A DNA stretch of 64,000 nt from Saposhnikovia divaricata (GCA_036435485.1 CM071598.1:180616148-180680147), one strand, 5' to 3'; shown: positions 11,104 through 24,516, numbered from the stretch's first letter. The notes: a model not told the origin generated them from the sequence alone. Made by a program: numbers and translations.

Positions 11104-11801
11104 ATTTGAGCTCTATCTCGAGATCCAGAAATCAGGTTTGGATGATTTTACAGCCCATTCGAAGCTCATAAAAATTATCTTTAGTTTAGTGATGATTTAA
11201 CAATTATTATCGAAATGGAAAGACTCGGAATCTCAAGAGAAAATATAATTTTATATTTTTACATTGATTCTATTCAGTGTAGAAGACCTACATTGATTCT
11301 TATTCAATGTAGAAAATCAAATTATATATGATTTAAATAATTGACATACACTTTTTTGTATTTTCATATAAATACACTTTTTAGTTTACATGTTAAAACA
11401 TAAAATATTTTTTATGCTAGATCCAACATTTTTCATCTATTTATTTTATGAACAAACGGTTCTTATTTATTGTCGTACTGAGGACCAGACTACCGACTAC
11501 CAAAGTTTTGGACAAAATCACTCTTACATTTATTATTAAAACTATATTTGGTTGTTATTAGAACTATTTTTAAATAATAAGAAGGGTATTTTGATAATCA
11601 AAACGAAATATAAGTAGATTTCATAAATTGAATAGAATTTTAATGTAAAAAATCGTTAATTTCTTCTCTCTTTTGTTTCTGCATAGTTTTAATTGGAAAA
11701 TAATTGTAAAACCATCACTAAATTAAAAATTATTTTGTTAATTTCATGTGGGCTGTAAAATCGTCCAAATTAAATTTTAAGAATTCAAGATAGATCAAAA
11801 A
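11104..11801. repeat. long imperfect inverted repeat (foldback or MITE-like)
   Basis: The left arm (11104 to about 11215) and the right arm (about 11690-11801) are reverse complements over roughly 110 bases. Easy landmarks are gattttacagccca near 11141 and tgggctgtaaaatc near 11749. A smaller inverted repeat (tacattgattct/attcagtgta) lies near 11288-11325. No flanking duplication could be set. Confidence 0.55.
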
Positions 11802-11823
11802 TATTAAATTGAACGTGAAAAAT

Positions 11824-11825
<2 letters not shown>

Positions 11826-11879
<54 letters not shown>
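11826..11879. repeat. (TA)n microsatellite
   Basis: About 27 consecutive TA units. Confidence 0.95.
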
Positions 11880-11880
<1 letters not shown>

Positions 11881-12533
11881 ATTTTTTATCAAAAAAATCA
11901 ATTTTTAACAAAAATTTGATATGTAAATTAATAACATATAAATATTAAAAAAATTAATATAATTATAAATATTAAAAAAGAGCCGTATGTTGCAAGAGTT
12001 ATAAGCTAGTTATAACAACATACCCAAAAGAAATTAGCAGATCCCACCAATGAGCTCTAGCTCATTTAGCAGTGACCCTGCATGGTTTACACAAGATCAA
12101 TGATTCAATTTCCCCAATACGTAATTTGTTGGGAGAGGGGTTTATCCTTTAGAGGGTGATGGATCCGATCTATTTGTAAATTTATGCAAGATCTAGGTGT
12201 GCTGGTTTGCTCAATAGAGTCGTTGGTTCGCTATAGAACCGATGTAGGGTAGCACTTTATAATCTTATATATAATAAGAGAACAAGTACTTGTCAAACCT
12301 GCATCCTGAGCAAATAAATTAGCTCCCGAACTTAACTCTGGACCTAACTCAATTATAATATTTAAAAAATATTGTTGTTCCAAGGAGTTGAACCAATGAC
12401 CTCTCTTAATAAAACTAAACTCACCAACCAATTTGGCTAGATGGACATTTATACTTATAATAGAATTCATTAACCACATACATAAATACTTTTTGGGTTA
12501 TATCATGTTTAATATATATTAAACTATTTTTCG

Positions 12534-12536
<3 letters not shown>

Positions 12537-12570
<34 letters not shown>
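12537..12570. repeat. (TA)n microsatellite
   Basis: About 17 TA units. Confidence 0.9.
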
Positions 12571-12573
<3 letters not shown>

Positions 12574-13095
12574 CTATTCATTTAAGATAAAATTACTTAT
12601 ATTATAACTTGTGCGCATTATTTTTTTATAATTATTTATAGACCTACCCATCTAAATAAATTTTACAGAAAATTTTCTTATATTTTTGAAATGGAGAAAA
12701 TAAGTATTATTTTGAGATAAATTGTTTTGTTCATAATCTCATATATGAAATGCATAGATAAAATATTAATTCTTTGAGATCAACTATTTTGTTAACAATA
12801 TCACATATGAAATGCTCGTGGTGAATTTTGTTGTGAAATTTAATAAAAAATGCACTAAATTAAAATTGGTTGGTCAAATTAGAATCAATTAAACTATAGG
12901 CATACTAAAAATATTAATTTTAAGAAAATTTATAAAAAAAATATAAAAATGCGATTTGGATTACATAACGATTATTGGTTAATAATTACATATAATATAT
13001 AGTTTATTTATAAGACGGTATGATAAATACTATACAAAATATAGCAAATTAATTAGCGAAATAAGAAAGATATGAAGTTTTGAAAGGAAATTTGA

Positions 13096-13100
<5 letters not shown>

Positions 13101-13133
<33 letters not shown>
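13101..13133. repeat. (AT)n microsatellite
   Basis: About 16 AT units. Confidence 0.9.
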
Positions 13134-13138
<5 letters not shown>

Positions 13139-13274
13139 TTTGTACTCCATGTCGGTTATCAGTTATCGATTATATAACTAAATAAAATATATCGTTAAGT
13201 TATGAGACGATACTATAATTAAGATTACGTATACAGTGCTATATAACAGTGTATCTTCTTCTATATATAATTCA

Positions 13275-14692
13275 GATTTTCTAAGTGCTCGAATTGGGAC
13301 AAATCCTAGCTATGTGTGGAGAAGCATTCTCAAAGCTCAGGATGTGGTTAAACAAGGGTGTAGACGTCGTATTGGGGATGGGCAAAGTACAAAAGTATGG
13401 CACGTACCATGATTGCCTTGTGTGGAAAATGGGTATATGTCAACTGAAATGCCTGAGGAGTTGAAACATGCGACTGTAAGTGGTTTCTTTGCTGAAAATC
13501 AGAGGGAATGGGACGACGAAATCTTGCGTGATATATGCAATGAAAGAGATAGAGAGCTTATCAAGCAAGTCCCTATATCACATGGCAGTAGAAGGGATTC
13601 TTGGATTTGGTTATTTGAAGATAAAGGAGACTTTCAGTGCGAAGTTGTTATAGGAAGCTGAGGGGGGAAAGGGAGTGTCTAGATAGAAGATTCTGGGGTA
13701 AGTTATGGCAGTTGAGATTACCAGGAAAGGTGGTGAATTTTTTATGGCGAGCATGTTGCAAGTGTTTACCTACAGCTGCAGCTCTGGTGACAAAACACGT
13801 TGATATTAATAGGGTTTGCTCTTGGTGTCAAACGTACGAGGAAACTGATAATCATGTTCTGTTTGAGTGCAGTTTTGCAGTTGATTTGTGGGAGTCGATG
13901 GGGTTAAGGCACCTGGTGGCAGCAGGATATCAGGAATCTGTTATGCAAGTTTTGCGACGAGTGTTCCAGTTAGGGAGTACATAACAAATAGTGATGGTTG
14001 GGTTATTATGTTGGAATTTGTGGAATAGAAGAAACTGTTGGGTATGGGAGCGAGTGAATACATCTGTTTTTGGAGTGAGGGCCAGAGTTTGCAATATGCT
14101 AGCAGACTGGAATAGAGCTAGAGAGGAGAATCGGAAACATTCTGGGCAACAGCAAGGGAGTAATAGAGTGTGGCGTAAACCACCAGCTGGATGGGTTAAA
14201 ATAAATACGGATGCTACTTGTTTACCAGGCATGTCTCAGGTGGGGGTGGGATGTGTTGTTCGTGATGAAGGAGGCAGTTTTCTTCGAGCCAGAAGTGCTA
14301 AGATTCAGGGTCAAGGACGGTTGCAACCAAGAGAGGCAGAGGCCATAGCCTTGCGGGAAGCATTGTCTTGGATCAAGCCTTGGAGAAGTAGCAGGTGTAT
14401 ATTCGAATGTGATGCTAAATTGGTGGTGGATGCAATGAACGGAGACAGTGGTTCTTCTTATTTTCATATGATTATTGACGAGTGTAAGGATATTGTTAAA
14501 CACTTTGATGAAGTGTTAGTGGTTTTTACTAATAGATCTGCGAATAGTATAGCTCATTTGTTAGCAAGGGCTATATATTCTATGTCAGATCTGGAGGAGT
14601 GGTTCGATACTGCTCCGAATTTTATTGCGTGTAATCTTGCTTCTGAGAAAGCTTTATAAATGCAAGTACGTCTATTTCAAAAAAAAAAAAAA
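13275..14692 (+). pseudogene. 5'-truncated L1 LINE: ORF2 C-terminus (zf-RVT and RNase H) with poly-A tail
   Basis: From 13275 the frame reads FLSARIGTNPSYVWRSIL and continues to HVP, where a TGA at 13410-13412 replaces an expected Trp. It resumes at 13413. A frameshift near 13640 moves it to the next frame, which holds the zinc-finger-like reverse-transcriptase-associated motif (WRACCKCLPTAA; CSWCQTYEETDNHVLFEC). A TAA at 13982-13984 interrupts this, and the same frame continues 13991-14659 with an RNase H domain (GWVKINTDAT at the start, EAEAIALREAL, ECDAKLVVDA, NSIAHLLAR). A poly-A run follows (14680-14692). Full L1 ORF2 proteins are over 1,200 residues, so only the last third is present. 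Not functional. Confidence 0.85.
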
Positions 14693-15314
14693 TAGGAGAA
14701 CAAAGGGAGTACCTCAGACATTAACTTTAATAAGTAAGATCTTGTATGTTACAATAATGAAGGTCTTGTAATCTTTAAAATGTATTGTAAAATGTCTAAA
14801 ATTTCAAACATGAAAGCATTCAATAATTTGTTGCATGGTCATTTTCCTTTAAATGCTTGCAAAGACATATACTTGCCTATTGATGGTCGAGGAAGAAGTT
14901 GCTTTGGCATCAGAAGCCACAACGGTATCCTCCCACACTTTTGGTGATCGTGCATTCCTCACATACGTGCTCCAAATTTGTTTCATATATTTCTAATGTA
15001 TAAAAATATCACCAAACCGTTTACATAATACACATCTTTGCGAAGTTCAACAATGCTAGAAATGACCCGTGCCTTGCACGGGCTATTATGCTAGTGATAA
15101 TTATTTATGATCGACATATGTGCGATTTCTCCCACCTGACCAAAACCTTGTACTTAAAAAAAAAGTAGCAAATCCAAATTTTTTCATTTAATACTGACCA
15201 TATTTTTATAGAAAAGATAATCTATGCTCTTTATTAAAAGCAGCAATCCCCTCTTAATGGTATGCACATCGCGGTATGTCACTAAATATTAATTAATTTA
15301 ATTTATTACAATAC

Positions 15315-16920
15315 TCTATACTATTATATAATAGCCGAAACATTAAAAGTTTGGTTCGTCGGTTGGTACGGTACTTGTTGATTTTACTTATTTAACCTTG
15401 CTCAATTACAGATAAAATCCATCCAATTAACTTATCAATTTCCTTTTTCAGGTGAAACATATTATCTCTATTTTCTAAAAATCAAATAATTTCCTTTTTC
15501 AGGTTAAATACAATATCTTTTATATTTTATCTAACTAAAATTTCTCCTTTATTAATCAATTTCCTTTTTCGGGTTAAACATATTATCTTTTCTATTTTTT
15601 AATAACTATGTAATTTCTTTTTTAGGTAAAATACAAAATCTTTTACAATTGATCCAACTAAAATTTATCCTTTTTAAAAACACTACGAGCAATTTTGTTT
15701 AATAAAATAACATTATTATATTATAATTACTATTAACTAATTAATTACCTTTTCAGCCAAAACACGTTATCTTTTATCTTTTCTCTAACTAAAATATCTC
15801 TTTTTCCAATTATATCATGTGCGGTTACCTTTTTCAACCAAAACACGTTACCTTTTTTCTTTTCTCTAACTAAAACCTCTCGTTTTCCAATTATAACACG
15901 GGCGTTTCTATTTAATAAAAAAATAATAATATTATAATACTAATAATTAACCGATTACCTTTTCAGCTAAATTGTATCATCTTTTCTATTTTTTCTAATT
16001 AAAATCCCTTTTTTCTAGATATATCACGGACAATATTAATTTCTCATTTTCTAAAAACACTATGAGCAATTTTATTTAGCAAAATAACATAATGAAATTA
16101 TATTTGCTATAAACTAATCAATTACCTTTTTCAAATAAAGCATGCCACATTTTTAATTTTCACGTTACCTTTTCCATTTTCTCTAACCAAAATCTCTATT
16201 TTTCCAATTATATCACGAGCGGTTCTATTTATTAAAATAAAACAATAATATTATAATATTAATAAATTTTTACACTATTATTGAATATGTATATTATGAG
16301 AGTGGTGTCGGCTTTGAAAAACGTTATTAACCTTAACTTCTCAAACAATCTTTATTATCAATGATTGTGGAGTCGTAGTAAATTATGGAAGTACACGGAT
16401 TTTCACTTAATATCTAAGATTTGTAAACAAATCAGCACATGAATAAATTACACATGGGTTATGACTAAACTAATTAAATTTAACAAAATTAACCACTTTA
16501 ACGGAAGATTAAATTGATAAAAAATTTATACACCCATTGTTTCATTATATCGTGTCAAAATAAATTAATATTCAAATTAAATAAATTCTTACACTATTAT
16601 TGGACGTGTATATTATGAGAGGTGTGTCGGCTTTAAAAAAACGTTATTAAGTTGTATTCAATATTTGTAACTTTTGATCGTAAATATTACATTCATATTG
16701 TAACTTTTATTTTTATATGTTTGTGATTTTTTAAGATTATCAAAATTTTGTATATAATGAGAGTATTTTTCCAATTAATAATTCATGTAAATTATTTTTA
16801 AATTAATTTTTTATAGAAAATTCATAAGAGACCAATCAATTTTTAAGAATAATAGAAATTAATTTATCTATTACAGTACTTTTATATAAAAATTTATAAA
16901 CCGCGCGAAGCGCGGATAGA
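15315..16920 (+). mobile_element. Helitron, about 1.6 kb, 3' end broken by the next element
   Basis: It starts tctatactattatataat at 15315. The same start, in reverse, occurs at 38803. The 3' end has a perfect hairpin ccgcgc-gaa-gcgcgg (16901-16915), but the expected ctag is missing because another Helitron-like element begins at 16921. The interior has repeated blocks around ttttcaggttaaa...catattatct. No coding region. Confidence 0.6.
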
Positions 16921-18400
16921 TCGGAAATGCACCAGAATAGTTTAAGGTATTTTTCTTGAATTTTTGGTTTTTTATTTTTCTTATTAAAATTATTTTCTTG
17001 CATTAAATAACTATTAATGACAATTTATTTAGTCATTAGTTACACCTATTAAACATATATTCAATTATTCTATTTAATTTGTTTAAAAATTATCAAACTT
17101 TATTTGAACATTATAGTTATTATTTCAATATTAAATATTAATTATACACAGTTAAGTTTATTTTTAGGTAAAATGACGACTAACAATTGCTATTTTGCGT
17201 TATTTTTTATTCCCTATTCAAGATCATTATATTTTCTTTTCGGATGATTATAGGGTACACGACCTTAACTTCTCAAGCAATTTTGATTATCAATGATTGT
17301 GAAAGTCGTAATAAATTAAGGAAGTACAAGATATTTACTTAATTTCTGGAATTGTATAAAAATAATACAGACAAAATTTTAATTTTGCACATGAATAAAT
17401 TATACATGAGTTATGATAAAATCGATTAAATTTAACAAACCCCGCCATTTATCGGAAGAAAAATCGATAAAAAAGCTATACACCCATTGCTTCATTACAT
17501 TGTGTCGAAATAAAATTTTATTCTAATTAAACAAATTTTTTACACTATTATTGAATATGTATATTATGAGAGGGGTGTCGGCTTTAAAAAATGTTATTAA
17601 CCTGAACTTCTCAAGCATTCTTTATTATCAATGATTGTGGAGTCATAATAAACCAGGAGATCGGAGAGGCTTTTACTCAAGTTTCAAAATATTTTTCTTG
17701 ATTTTCACATTTTTGATTTTTTTTATTAAAATAATTTTTTTTTGCATTTAATAGCATTTTAATTATTCAGTAATTGTACCTATTAAACTTATATTAAATA
17801 CACTTTATTTTATACTTAATATAAAATTTTAGCAATCTTTATTAGAATATTATAATTATTATATTAATATAAAATATTAATTATGTATCTAAAAGTACAA
17901 TTATTTCAAGGTAAAACGATAAAATAAACTTATGTATATCGTCTATTTCTAATTCTTATTCAAAATTGATGTAATTTTTTTTGGCAATAATAAATAGACG
18001 ATTTTAACTTTTCGATTAATTCGTAATCAGTGACCGTGAGAATCATGATAAGATACGGAAGCATATAAATTTTCCAATTAACATCCACAATTTAAATACA
18101 AGAAATATTGTATAATTTACTTTTACACATGAACAATCTACACATGGAGTGTGATCAACTCGATTAAATTGAACCAATCCAACCTTTTTCTTTACTGATT
18201 AAATCAATGAAAAAGTTATACATTCGTTGTTTCAATATATTGTGTTGGATTAAATTAATATTCTAACTACACAAGTTCTTATAGCATTACTAATCAATTA
18301 ATCATGCATGTATGTTATGTTTCAATATATTATGAGATGTGCATAAGTCAATCACATCTTTTATCACATTTAATTTTGCTTCTTTTTTCATCATACAAAC
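16921..18400 (+). mobile_element. two nested Helitron-like fragments (starts at 16921 and 17661)
   Basis: Both begin TCGGA after an A and are followed by the block aatatttttcttgattttt...ttattaaaat, shared with elements starting at 24862 and 25807. The second start interrupts the first in the middle of a block (ggagtcataataaacc) that is continuous in the 24862 copy. No hairpin or ctag end was found before about 18400, so the right border is a guess. Confidence 0.45.
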
Positions 18401-18735
18401 AAATTTATCAACAAACTAAGCAATCACGTCTCTCATAATGCCACTTACAGCAAAAATGATACAAAATGTTACTTTTAGTTATCCATTGTTGAACTTTACA
18501 AATGTTTATCAATATTGGATTTTAAAAGCATTTTTTATGTAAAAAAATAGGTGTCGTCAATATCTTCGAAAATACTATTATTAATACTTAAGAGTTTAAC
18601 TGAACCATGTTTTCTTTCTGCTACTTCTTTTCTCTATAATTCTTTAACATTCAAATTTAGTTACGTTTTACACAAGTTTCAATTCATCATATCAAATTTC
18701 ACATAATAAAACTCAACAAACAATGATGTTATATA

Positions 18736-20141
18736 TGTTGGAAATATTAACTAATACAGCAACATAGAGGCAGTTATATAAAGTATTTAACAAGTCAAGG
18801 CCAAGCAAACAATTAACGAAACAAAACACGAAGGTATAAAACATGCATATCAGTAACTGTAAGAACGAAAGAAAGAAATAAGACATACCAGTAGCCATAG
18901 CTATAACAGTATATCAATCAAGTAGAAAAACCAGCTGAGTCGTCAGGCCTTGCTCGAAGTCCTGACTGCTCTTGAAGAGATAATTGCCCCCACTTACACT
19001 GTGTCAGGATGCTGGTAATATTCTTCCAGGATAAAACAGCTCCGAGCTATATGATCACAGTAAATCAGAAAGCTCAACTTCGACTAGCACCTCAGTTGCC
19101 AGAAAAACTCACAACTCACAAGCACAGAGAAGCTACGGACAGGAGGGTGAAAAGAGTGTAGAGAGAAGAAGAGAATGTAGGGTGTGGTGTATATAAAATC
19201 AGCAGCTTAGCTCTCAATTTATAGGGGAGGGCAAACGTAACTGATACCACCCTCATCAATATTGTAACCCCCATTCCATTTAATAAGAATGAAACGGTCG
19301 ATTTAATATAATCAAAACGGCTGTAACAACTGATTTTTAATTAAATAAATCGTAACAGTTACGTTATATTTTATCCACACATTTCAGTTTTTATTTAAAT
19401 TAATCAGATTATATATATACCCAACATCAGGATCTGATCTATCAGGATTTTCATTCATCAAGATCTGACCCATCAGTATTTGATCATCATCAGGATCTGA
19501 TGTCCATCAGTATTTGACCATCATCAGGATCTGGTACCGTCAGGATTTCATCCATCAGGACTTAGCCCATCAGTATTAGATGTCTGACCAGTTCCTGATT
19601 TATTCCAAGTACTGATCCTAATTGAAATATATATATATATATATATATATTTATTCTAATTAAAATATTAATTAAACACACAAATAAAATCCCTCACCCA
19701 GGTCGCCTCGCGTACGCGAGACGCCGAGACATTCGCCCAAATTGCCCAAATCGCCCTTCGACCGAGCCGACCCGAGTCGAGACGAGACGTGACGTGGCGT
19801 GGCGAGGCGGGCGGCGGCGCGCGCGTGTGTTTTTGTGTGCGCGTGAAGCATACAATAACACCATGCACCATCATACACCTTAGTAGTTGTACACTACCCA
19901 TGTGTGTGATTCTATATAAAGCCAACTCTTCAATATGGGACAAATACACATTCTCTTTTTCAAGCTCTTTCAAGCTACCCACTTCAACTCTATTTATCTA
20001 TGGATTTCACTAAGAAAATTACTTAGACCCATATATGAAAATTTAAGTCCTCATAGCAAGGAACAATTTCCAATCGTTAAAATCCAGAATTAACATCAAG
20101 AACATAAAATACTTATGCTCTCAAAACTCCATTTTCTAACA
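18736..20141 (-). repeat. Copia 3' LTR, about 1.4 kb
   Basis: On the minus strand it starts tgttagaaaatgg right after the polypurine tract and ends aatatttccaaca. It includes a (TA)n run (19628-19650), a GC-rich CpG-dense patch (19690-19850) and about eight copies of catcaggatctga or variants between 19425 and 19590. Confidence 0.6.
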
Positions 20142-20665
20142 ATCCCCCACAAATCCATACAGAAATGCTTCAGGTTTTTCATCATGACCTGTTTTTCAGA
20201 GTCGGTACCCTTCCGGGTTTGAACCCTCCTGAGTCCTCTACTTCGATGATTACCGGATTCAGATGGAATGTTTCACCTTGAATCTTAATCCGTTTGGTGT
20301 AACCATGTTCCATAGACGACGACAAGTCAAAGGCTATGGTGCCAATCTACGGCTTTGAGACATTAGTGGTCTTGTCTCGATCCTGTTCGTCGAATGCTTC
20401 GAGGAATAACCCTTTCCTCTAATTACGACCACACAATTACATTCGCTTAGCTGGGCATCTCCAGAGATGTACTGCTACCATCTCGTCGAATGGCTTGACC
20501 CCATTCAGAGTTATAATAACTCTTGCTTACTAGTAGCGTCAGTACCTTCTAGGTTTACAGGGAATAGACTCAAATACAACAGTATCATCTATGTAGCAAA
20601 GGTACTACCAATTCATCCTTACAGCGTGTTATTACCACATTGAATACACTTCAAGGGATCTCCTC

Positions 20666-23530
20666 TCATGTGCATTGGGTTCCCACTGATGATGAACTGT
20701 TATGGGTTGACAGCCTCATCCCCAACCTTGACTTAAGGACCACTGTAGGTTCCAGTCCTTTTGTCAAAGGATCAGCTATATTATTCTGAGTTCCTATAAA
20801 CTCTACAGCTATAATCCTATCAGACACTAAACCCCTTATAGACTTTAGTCTAACTTGGATGTGCCTCTTTGTCTTAGCATTATACTTTTTACTGCTAATC
20901 TTGTCGATAGTTGTTTTACTATCACAATGAATAGCAATCGCAAGAAGTGGTCTACTTACTACAGGTATCACGGACATAAGTCCGTGTAACCATTCAGCCT
21001 CCGTCCCCGTGGCATCAAGTGCACATAACTCAGCCTCAAAAGTAGACCGAGTTACTATAGTCTGTTTGGTCGACTTCCAGGATATTGCTCCACCTGCTAA
21101 GGTGAACACGTATCCAGTCACTCCATTGGAACCAGACTTCTTAGCTATCCAACTTGCATCACTGTACCCCTCAAGTACACCAGGAAATCTCCTATAGTGT
21201 AAACTAAGGTACATTGTGCCTTTCAGATATCTAAGTACTCTATCAAGAGCATCCCAATGAGTTCTATTTGGACAGCTTGTATATCTAGCCAACTTAGACA
21301 CAGAGTATGAAATATCAGGTCTAGTACAGTTAGCAAGATACTGCAAGCTCCCTATAATCTGAGAATACCTTAACTGAGACATAGGCACTCCTGAAGTATT
21401 CTTAACAAGGGCAACTTTAAGATCATATGGTGTACTAGCGATTCTACACTGTGAATAACCATATTTCTCAAGTATAGATTTCTCTATATAATGAGACTGT
21501 GATAACGTTATTCCCTCAGTCGACTGAGTCAGCTTGAGACCAAGAATCACACTAGCCTCGCCCATATCCTTCATTTCAAAATGCCTTTTCAGGAAAGCTT
21601 TTGTCTCGTTAATAATCTCAATATTGGTTCCAAACAGTAATATGTCATCTACATATAGGCACAAGATGACACACTCACTACCTTTAACTTTGGTGTAGAC
21701 ACACTTGTCACTTTCATTAATATCATAACTGAACGGCAACACAGTTTCATCAAACTTTTTATGCCAATCCCTAGGAGCTTGTTTCAAGCCATAGATGGAT
21801 TTGATCAACTTACATACTTTCCTTTCATTACCAGATGCAACAAATCCCTCAGGCTGATCCATATAAATCTCTTCTTCAAGTTCACCATGAAGAAAAGCTG
21901 TCTTTACATCCATTTGATGGATGATAAGACCATGTACGGAAGCCAATGCTACAAGCATTCGGATTGTTGTCATTCTAGCTACAGGAGAGTATGTATCAAA
22001 GTAATCATTGCCCTCCTTTTGCTTAAAACCCTTAGCTACCAGTCTAGCTTTGTACTTATCTATTGATCCGTCAGGGTTCAACTTCCTTTTAAAGATCCAT
22101 CTGCACCCGATAGTAGAACACCCAGGAGGGAGATCAACTAACTCCCATGTTCCGTTAGAAACAATAGAGTCAATTTCACTCTTTACAGCACCTGTTCAGT
22201 GCCTAGACTCGGAAGAATCCATAGCTTGTCGAAAAGTTAAAGGTTCGTCCTTGACATTGTAAGTGATAAAATCACTTCCAAACTCCTTGACTACCTTTGC
22301 ACGCTTACTTCTTCGTGGTTCCTCTATCTCCTTAGGAGTAGAGCTACTACTAGGTTCCGCCCCCATATTTGTCATCTTTTCCACATGATCAAGAATAAAA
22401 CTCGATGTGTGAGTAGGATCTTCATTAGAAGTATCTTGAGGCATACCAGTCTTCATAGGGTAAACATCCTCAAAGAATATAGCATCACGAAATTCAATTA
22501 TCGTGTTTGCTACTATACCATCTATGTCAGATTTTAACACTAAAAATCTCATAGCTGTAGTAGTCTCAAGATAGCCCAGAAAGATACAATCAATAGTCTT
22601 AGGACCTAGTTTCTTTCTCTTGTGTTCAGGGACAAGTACCTTAGCAAGGCACCCCCACACACGAAGATACTTAAGACTAGTCTTCTTGCTCTTCCATAAC
22701 TCATAGGGTGTCCTATCCATGTGTTTCAAAGGGACTCTATTCAGAATATGGCAAGCCGTATTCAAAGCCTCTCCCCACATGTATTTAGGCAACCCATAAT
22801 TAATAAGTATACTATTAATCATATCTTTAAAAGTTCTGTTCTTTCGCTCAGCAACCCCATTAGACTCAGGTGTGTATGGTGGGGTAACTTCATGAACTAT
22901 ACCATTGCTTGCACAAAATTCATTAAAAGCGTTACTCGTATACTCACCACCTCTATCAGATCTCAACCGTTTAAGTACCTTACTAGTTTGTTTTTCTACT
23001 TCAGTTTTATATATAATGAATTTACTAAGTGCTTCATCCTTATGTCTAAGTAAATAAACATAACAGTATCTACTACTATCATCTATAAAGGTAATGATGT
23101 ATCTAAACTGGTCCTTAGTCAACACACCGCCAAATTCACAAATATCAGTGTGTACTAAATCTAACAAACCTGAATCCCTAACAATATTATGAAAAGGTTT
23201 CCTTATTTGTTTAGCAGACACACATACTTGACATTTAGAATTCTTTTCTATGGTATGTCTTGGAATCAACTCTAAGTTCATCATATTTTTAAGAGCACCA
23301 AAATTTAAATGACCAAGTCTAGCATGCCATAAATTTGAAGATTCAATACAATTAACAGAAGGAGTAATATTATTAATCAACGCACCCAAAACGGGCTCAG
23401 CATTTATTACAAATAAACCATTTGACAAGTAACCCTTGCCAAAAAATGTACCAGTATGAATAAGAACTACTTTATTACATTTGAAAGAAACTTCAAAACC
23501 ATTAGCTACTAAACAGCTTCCACTTATTAT
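20666..23530 (-). pseudogene. Copia integrase-RT-RNase H region, broken
   Basis: Integrase (23428-22196) shows the HHCC zinc region (LWHARLGHLNFG; CQVCVSAK), the first catalytic Asp in LVHTDICEFGG and the YTPESNGVAERKNRT block. A TGA at 22198-22196 stops it, probably in place of Trp. The frame resumes as RT (about 22195 to 20666) with the catalytic LYVDDILLFG motif and the Copia RNase H (GYVFTLAGGAISWKS; EAELCALDATG). Upstream, near 23537, one base seems lost (CGT AGA then ATA TAA), and a deletion just after the protease active site removes about 50 codons. Confidence 0.8.
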
Positions 23531-23533
23531 ATT

Positions 23534-24516
23534 CTACGCATGTCGGGAACATGATGCACTCTCGTCAGGGATAGAACACGACCAACTTGCACAAATATGC
23601 ACACTAGCTCCAGAATCAATCAACCATTCATTTAACAGATAAGTGGAAAATAGTACAGGGTTGTAGGTAACATACCAGTCCACGTTGGTTTCAGAAGCCG
23701 TAGCCTCACCAACAACCATGTTCACTATAGGCCCACTTGCGGTTCCAAGCACAGCATTTGCTTGAGCTACCACCTTGGCTTTCTTCGCTTTCTTTGTCGG
23801 GCAGTCCTTACTCCAGTGCCCAACCTGCCCACAAGACCAACATGGTTTGTTTGCCTTTGGTTTCTTCGCATTATCCTTATCATTCTTAGGTTTATTACTA
23901 TTACCCTTCTTAGAGACAGCCTTCCTTTTCTGTCCTACAGTTGCTACATTCACCTTCGAGCTTCCGTGCTCAGTGGGCACCACATGTCCCTATTTGGACT
24001 TTTGTTGTTCTTGCACCGAGATGTCCAGCATAAGGTTGGTCCAGGTGATCTCTCCTTTTTGTCTTTTCAGGGAGAGAGAGAACTCTTCCCAAGACTTTGG
24101 GAGTTTTTCAATCACACTCATCACCTTAAAATTTTCGGGGAGGTCCATTCCGGACTCCTTCAAAGCATGCACTATCATCTCGAACTCATGCACTTGCTCA
24201 GTCATGGACTTATTGTCCACCAGCTTGAAATCAAGGAACCTAGCCACAGAATACTTTTCCAGACCTTGTGAGTCAGTATTATGTGTCTGGTCTAGCTTCT
24301 CCCATAAGAGTTTTGCGGTGTAGGCATCAGAGGAGTACACATCAAACAAGGTGTTCGTTAGAGCAGCCAAAATAGCAGCCCTAGCCACACCATCCTTCTC
24401 AGCCCACTTCGCAAAACCCTTAACTGATTCAGCCTTTGCTTGATCCACAACCGGCTTCTCATATTCCACAACAGGCCATAGACTCTTTACAGTCAACCAC
24501 AACTGATAGGTTTCGG
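23534..24516 (-). pseudogene. Copia gag and protease relic
   Basis: The gag frame (24502-23990) contains LWEKLDQTHNTDSQ and FKVMSVIEKLP, typical of plant Copia gag, and ends at a TAG (23992-23990). The same frame continues (23983-23534) through a CCHC zinc knuckle (CWSCGQVGHWSKDC) to the protease active site LIDSGASVHIC, after which a deletion shifts the frame. No ATG precedes gag: its 5' part is missing, joined to unrelated sequence near 24516. Confidence 0.8.

Larger units (their letters stand above)
10813..12009 (+). mobile_element. possible Helitron, about 1.2 kb
   Basis: A TC start in the context a|tcttattatatac, between A and T, resembles the start of other Helitron-like elements here. 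A ctag followed by t ends it at 12006-12009, but the hairpin expected just before is weak. No coding region. Confidence 0.35.
12263..15094 (+). mobile_element. candidate Helitron with canonical 3' end, interrupted by an L1 fragment
   Basis: The 3' end is clear: a perfect 7-bp stem hairpin cccgtgc-ctt-gcacggg (15066-15082), eight bases, then ctag (15091-15094) followed by T. The proposed 5' end, tcttatatataataagag at 12263 after an A, is a fair match to other Helitron starts but is inferred. Non-autonomous: no Rep/helicase is seen. It holds the L1 piece at 13275-14692. Confidence 0.6.
18736..24516 (-). mobile_element. degenerate Ty1/Copia retrotransposon lacking its 5' LTR
   Basis: On the minus strand: gag (24510-23540), protease relic, integrase, RT and RNase H (to 20666), about 0.5 kb of 3' leader, a polypurine tract (tgtgggggat) and the 3' LTR (20141-18736). 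No matching LTR lies right of 24516, and gag starts without an ATG, so the 5' end is deleted. Several stops and frameshifts show it is dead. Confidence 0.8.

Noticed and set aside
18713..18898. Small minus-strand frame rich in Phe/Leu/Cys
   Set aside because: It spans the LTR edge and has AT-rich composition only.
19668..20013. Open frames in the GC-rich patch on both strands
   Set aside because: They lie in the LTR of the dead Copia and have no recognisable domain.
23762..24323. Two long plus-strand frames opposite Copia gag
   Set aside because: Antisense shadows of gag; composition mirrors the coding strand.
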